DNA of 64,000 bases from Panacibacter ginsenosidivorans (GTDB lineage Bacteria > Bacteroidota > Bacteroidia > Chitinophagales > Chitinophagaceae), in contig NZ_CP042435.1 in NCBI RefSeq assembly GCF_007971225.1, positions 5,211,501 to 5,275,500 on the forward strand, read 5' to 3'. The notes below the pieces were generated by a model, which made no database searches, was not told the DNA's origin, and saw only the letters and a list, made by a program, of their open reading frames with translations. Positions 62,989 to 64,000 of the stretch are shown piece after piece; the first letter of the stretch is position 1, and each line of letters opens with the position of its first letter. The position numbers and the translations under genes were made by a program.

Positions 62989-63008
62989 GTTGCGTCGCAC
63001 ACTTCAGC
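62989..63008 (+). repeat. Single repeat arm, left orientation (locus 26)
   Basis: GTTGCGTCGCACACTTCAGC with complete outer edge TTTTTTTGAGCCGGACTTTTAG. The next arm is right-oriented (63974); together they bracket the gene at 63186-63905. Confidence 0.87.
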
Positions 63009-63185
63009 GTTCTATATACTGATCAACTTTAACACAGTTGTTATTTATATTCCAGTCAATATTATTGGTTAAAAATCTTTTAAACATCTCTTTCAGAGAT
63101 GTAAGAAAATATTAAAAGCTTCTAAATCGTTTTAATCATATAGTTCTTTTTTGTAAATTCCATTTGTATCAAATCTGAGATCATT

Positions 63186-63905
63186 ATGAAATCCTTATCA
63201 GAAACCTGGTTTGCAGACGGCTATATAGATTTTGAGCTGAAGAAATATACTTTGCTTGCTTACCTGCAGGAAGTAAATAGATACTTTAATGAGAATAAAT
63301 TATATCCGCAACTTGCAGATATAATTTTTCATTATAACAATCTTGTATCATTCAGGGAGAATAAAAAATACCTGCAGGAACATTTCCCCAAAAAATTTAC
63401 AGGCGTTCAATTACAGAAGCTGCAATTATTGTATGAACAGATGATAGAAGATGATGAATTAATGTCTGAATTGGAAGATATTATTCAATATGCTGTTGCG
63501 CAAATGCATGTTACCATTAGCAATGGTGCAGAGATATATGAATTTGTAGAAGATAAAATAACAATAAATCCGGTAGGCATTGTACCACTTGAACAAAATG
63601 AAGGTTACTTCTTTTTAAGCAAAGCTGATACGAGAGACACAAGCGTTTATTATTACAGGCTTAGCATATTTGAGAAACATGATGAAAAATACAGGAGCAT
63701 AAAAACAGAATTTATTAATAACTGGCATAGAACCATTGCAAATACTTATGAGCATATAAAGAGTGATCTTATTCGCAACAGGAATATGCTTTCAAATCCT
63801 GCTGTATATGCAATAGAATCTGAATTGGTTTACCCTGTGGAAGAAACATTATTACCAATTGCAAAACGAAGTTTGGTAAGGTACTTAACTGAAAATGCTG
63901 CATAG
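63186..63905 (+). CDS. Conserved hypothetical protein (239 aa)
   Basis: The function is not recognised. A 239-aa cytoplasmic protein, helical in its N-terminal half (TWFADGYIDFELKKYTLLAYLQEVNRYFNENKLYPQLADI, with ENKKYLQEHFPKKFTGVQLQKLQLLYEQMIEDDE), followed by a mixed region (GIVPLEQNEGYFFLSKADTRDTSVYYYRLSIFEKHDEKYRSI) and a final helix (EETLLPIAKRSLVRYLTENAA). No catalytic motif was seen. It is a monocistronic gene bracketed by repeat arms. A hairpin (TGCTGCAT/ATGCAGCA, 63896-63920) overlaps its stop codon but lacks a T tract. Confidence 0.7.
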   Translation: MKSLSETWFADGYIDFELKKYTLLAYLQEVNRYFNENKLYPQLADIIFHYNNLVSFRENKKYLQEHFPKKFTGVQLQKLQLLYEQMIEDDELMSELEDIIQYAVAQMHVTISNGAEIYEFVEDKITINPVGIVPLEQNEGYFFLSKADTRDTSVYYYRLSIFEKHDEKYRSIKTEFINNWHRTIANTYEHIKSDLIRNRNMLSNPAVYAIESELVYPVEETLLPIAKRSLVRYLTENAA

Positions 63906-63973
63906 ATATAAAATGCAGCAATAATGTTGATCAGTTAACCTGTTTACATATTGTACAGCAAACAACAGAACCT

Positions 63974-63992
63974 TGAAGAGTGCGACGCAACA
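63974..63992 (-). repeat. Single repeat arm, right orientation, near window end (locus 27)
   Basis: TTGAAGAGTGCGACGCAAC followed by AAAAGCC. The outer flank is cut by the window end. Confidence 0.8.
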
Positions 63993-64000
63993 AAAGCCTC

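Noticed and set aside
801-63992. Reading the repeat arms as Rho-independent terminators
   Set aside because: The T/A tracts lie on the outer 5' side of left arms and 3' side of right arms as A runs, wrong for termination in either direction, and arms also occur in divergent gaps. Clear conventional terminators lie separately at several of these sites.
801-63992. A CRISPR array or phage attachment sites made by the repeats
   Set aside because: Copies are dispersed one or two per gap over 64 kb, inverted rather than direct, with no spacer periodicity and no cas or integrase genes.

Overview
The window is AT-rich chromosomal DNA from a member of the Bacteroidota, most likely a Chitinophagaceae-type bacterium. 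The evidence is: many Bacteroidota -7 promoter boxes (TAnnTTTG) lying a few bases upstream of start codons; a gingipain-like C25 protease with a type IX secretion sorting tail; Tat-lipoproteins; DUF2911 and predicted DUF5777 proteins; and a bd oxidase with NDH-2 respiration. The family-level assignment is inference. I see no transposase, phage gene, rRNA, CRISPR array or plasmid gene. One tRNA is present (tRNA-Arg, UCU).

Layout. 0.5-6.7 kb: small hypothetical, cyanophycin-synthetase-like cphA, hisIE with a TlpA-type thioredoxin 1 bp behind it, pdxJ. 6.8-13.1 kb: divergent DUF2911 pair, ssb, Ldh2-type dehydrogenase, murB, MoxR/ChlI-type AAA+ ATPase. 13.2-17.3 kb: ridA, a sugar kinase overlapping murQ (muropeptide recycling), thioesterase, DinB protein, Crp/Fnr regulator. 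17.9-26.2 kb: 1632-aa C25/T9SS protein, tRNA-Arg, ung, plsC, lipoprotein sulfatase. 26.5-34.5 kb: a minus-strand respiratory block (YceI, CX4CH lipoprotein, beta-barrel, cytochrome c, Tat Fe-S lipoprotein, NrfD and partners) with no catalytic subunit. 34.7-41.1 kb: NDH-2, then marR-hutH-unknown-hutU for histidine degradation. 41.3-50.1 kb: a sulfite-reductase-fold protein without cluster ligands, thioredoxin, HMA protein, and a TolC/adaptor/RND efflux operon ending in a PII-like and a DUF2892 protein. 50.3-55.3 kb: two Tat-exported sugar-type enzymes and an MscS channel. 55.4-64 kb: cydAB, deoxynucleoside kinase, trpS, guaA, a periplasmic-binding-fold protein and an unknown protein.

The most striking feature is not a gene. 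Most of the larger intergenic gaps carry one or two copies of a ~20-bp core, GTTGCGTCGCACWCTTGTAC, at the inner end of a ~60-bp arm. Twelve gaps hold a left arm and an inverted right arm around an unrelated 20-160 bp loop; 15 further arms are single. I count 39 arms at 27 loci in 64 kb. They occur between convergent, divergent and co-directional genes and inside operons, so they are not simply terminators. They look like an old, very abundant palindromic (MITE/REP-like) family.

Other signals: an intrinsic terminator and a 12-codon reading frame between the cydA promoter and cydA; a perfect 11-bp inverted repeat over the marR-hut promoter; and two TGA-N6-TCA sites exactly 22 bp apart upstream of the respiratory block.
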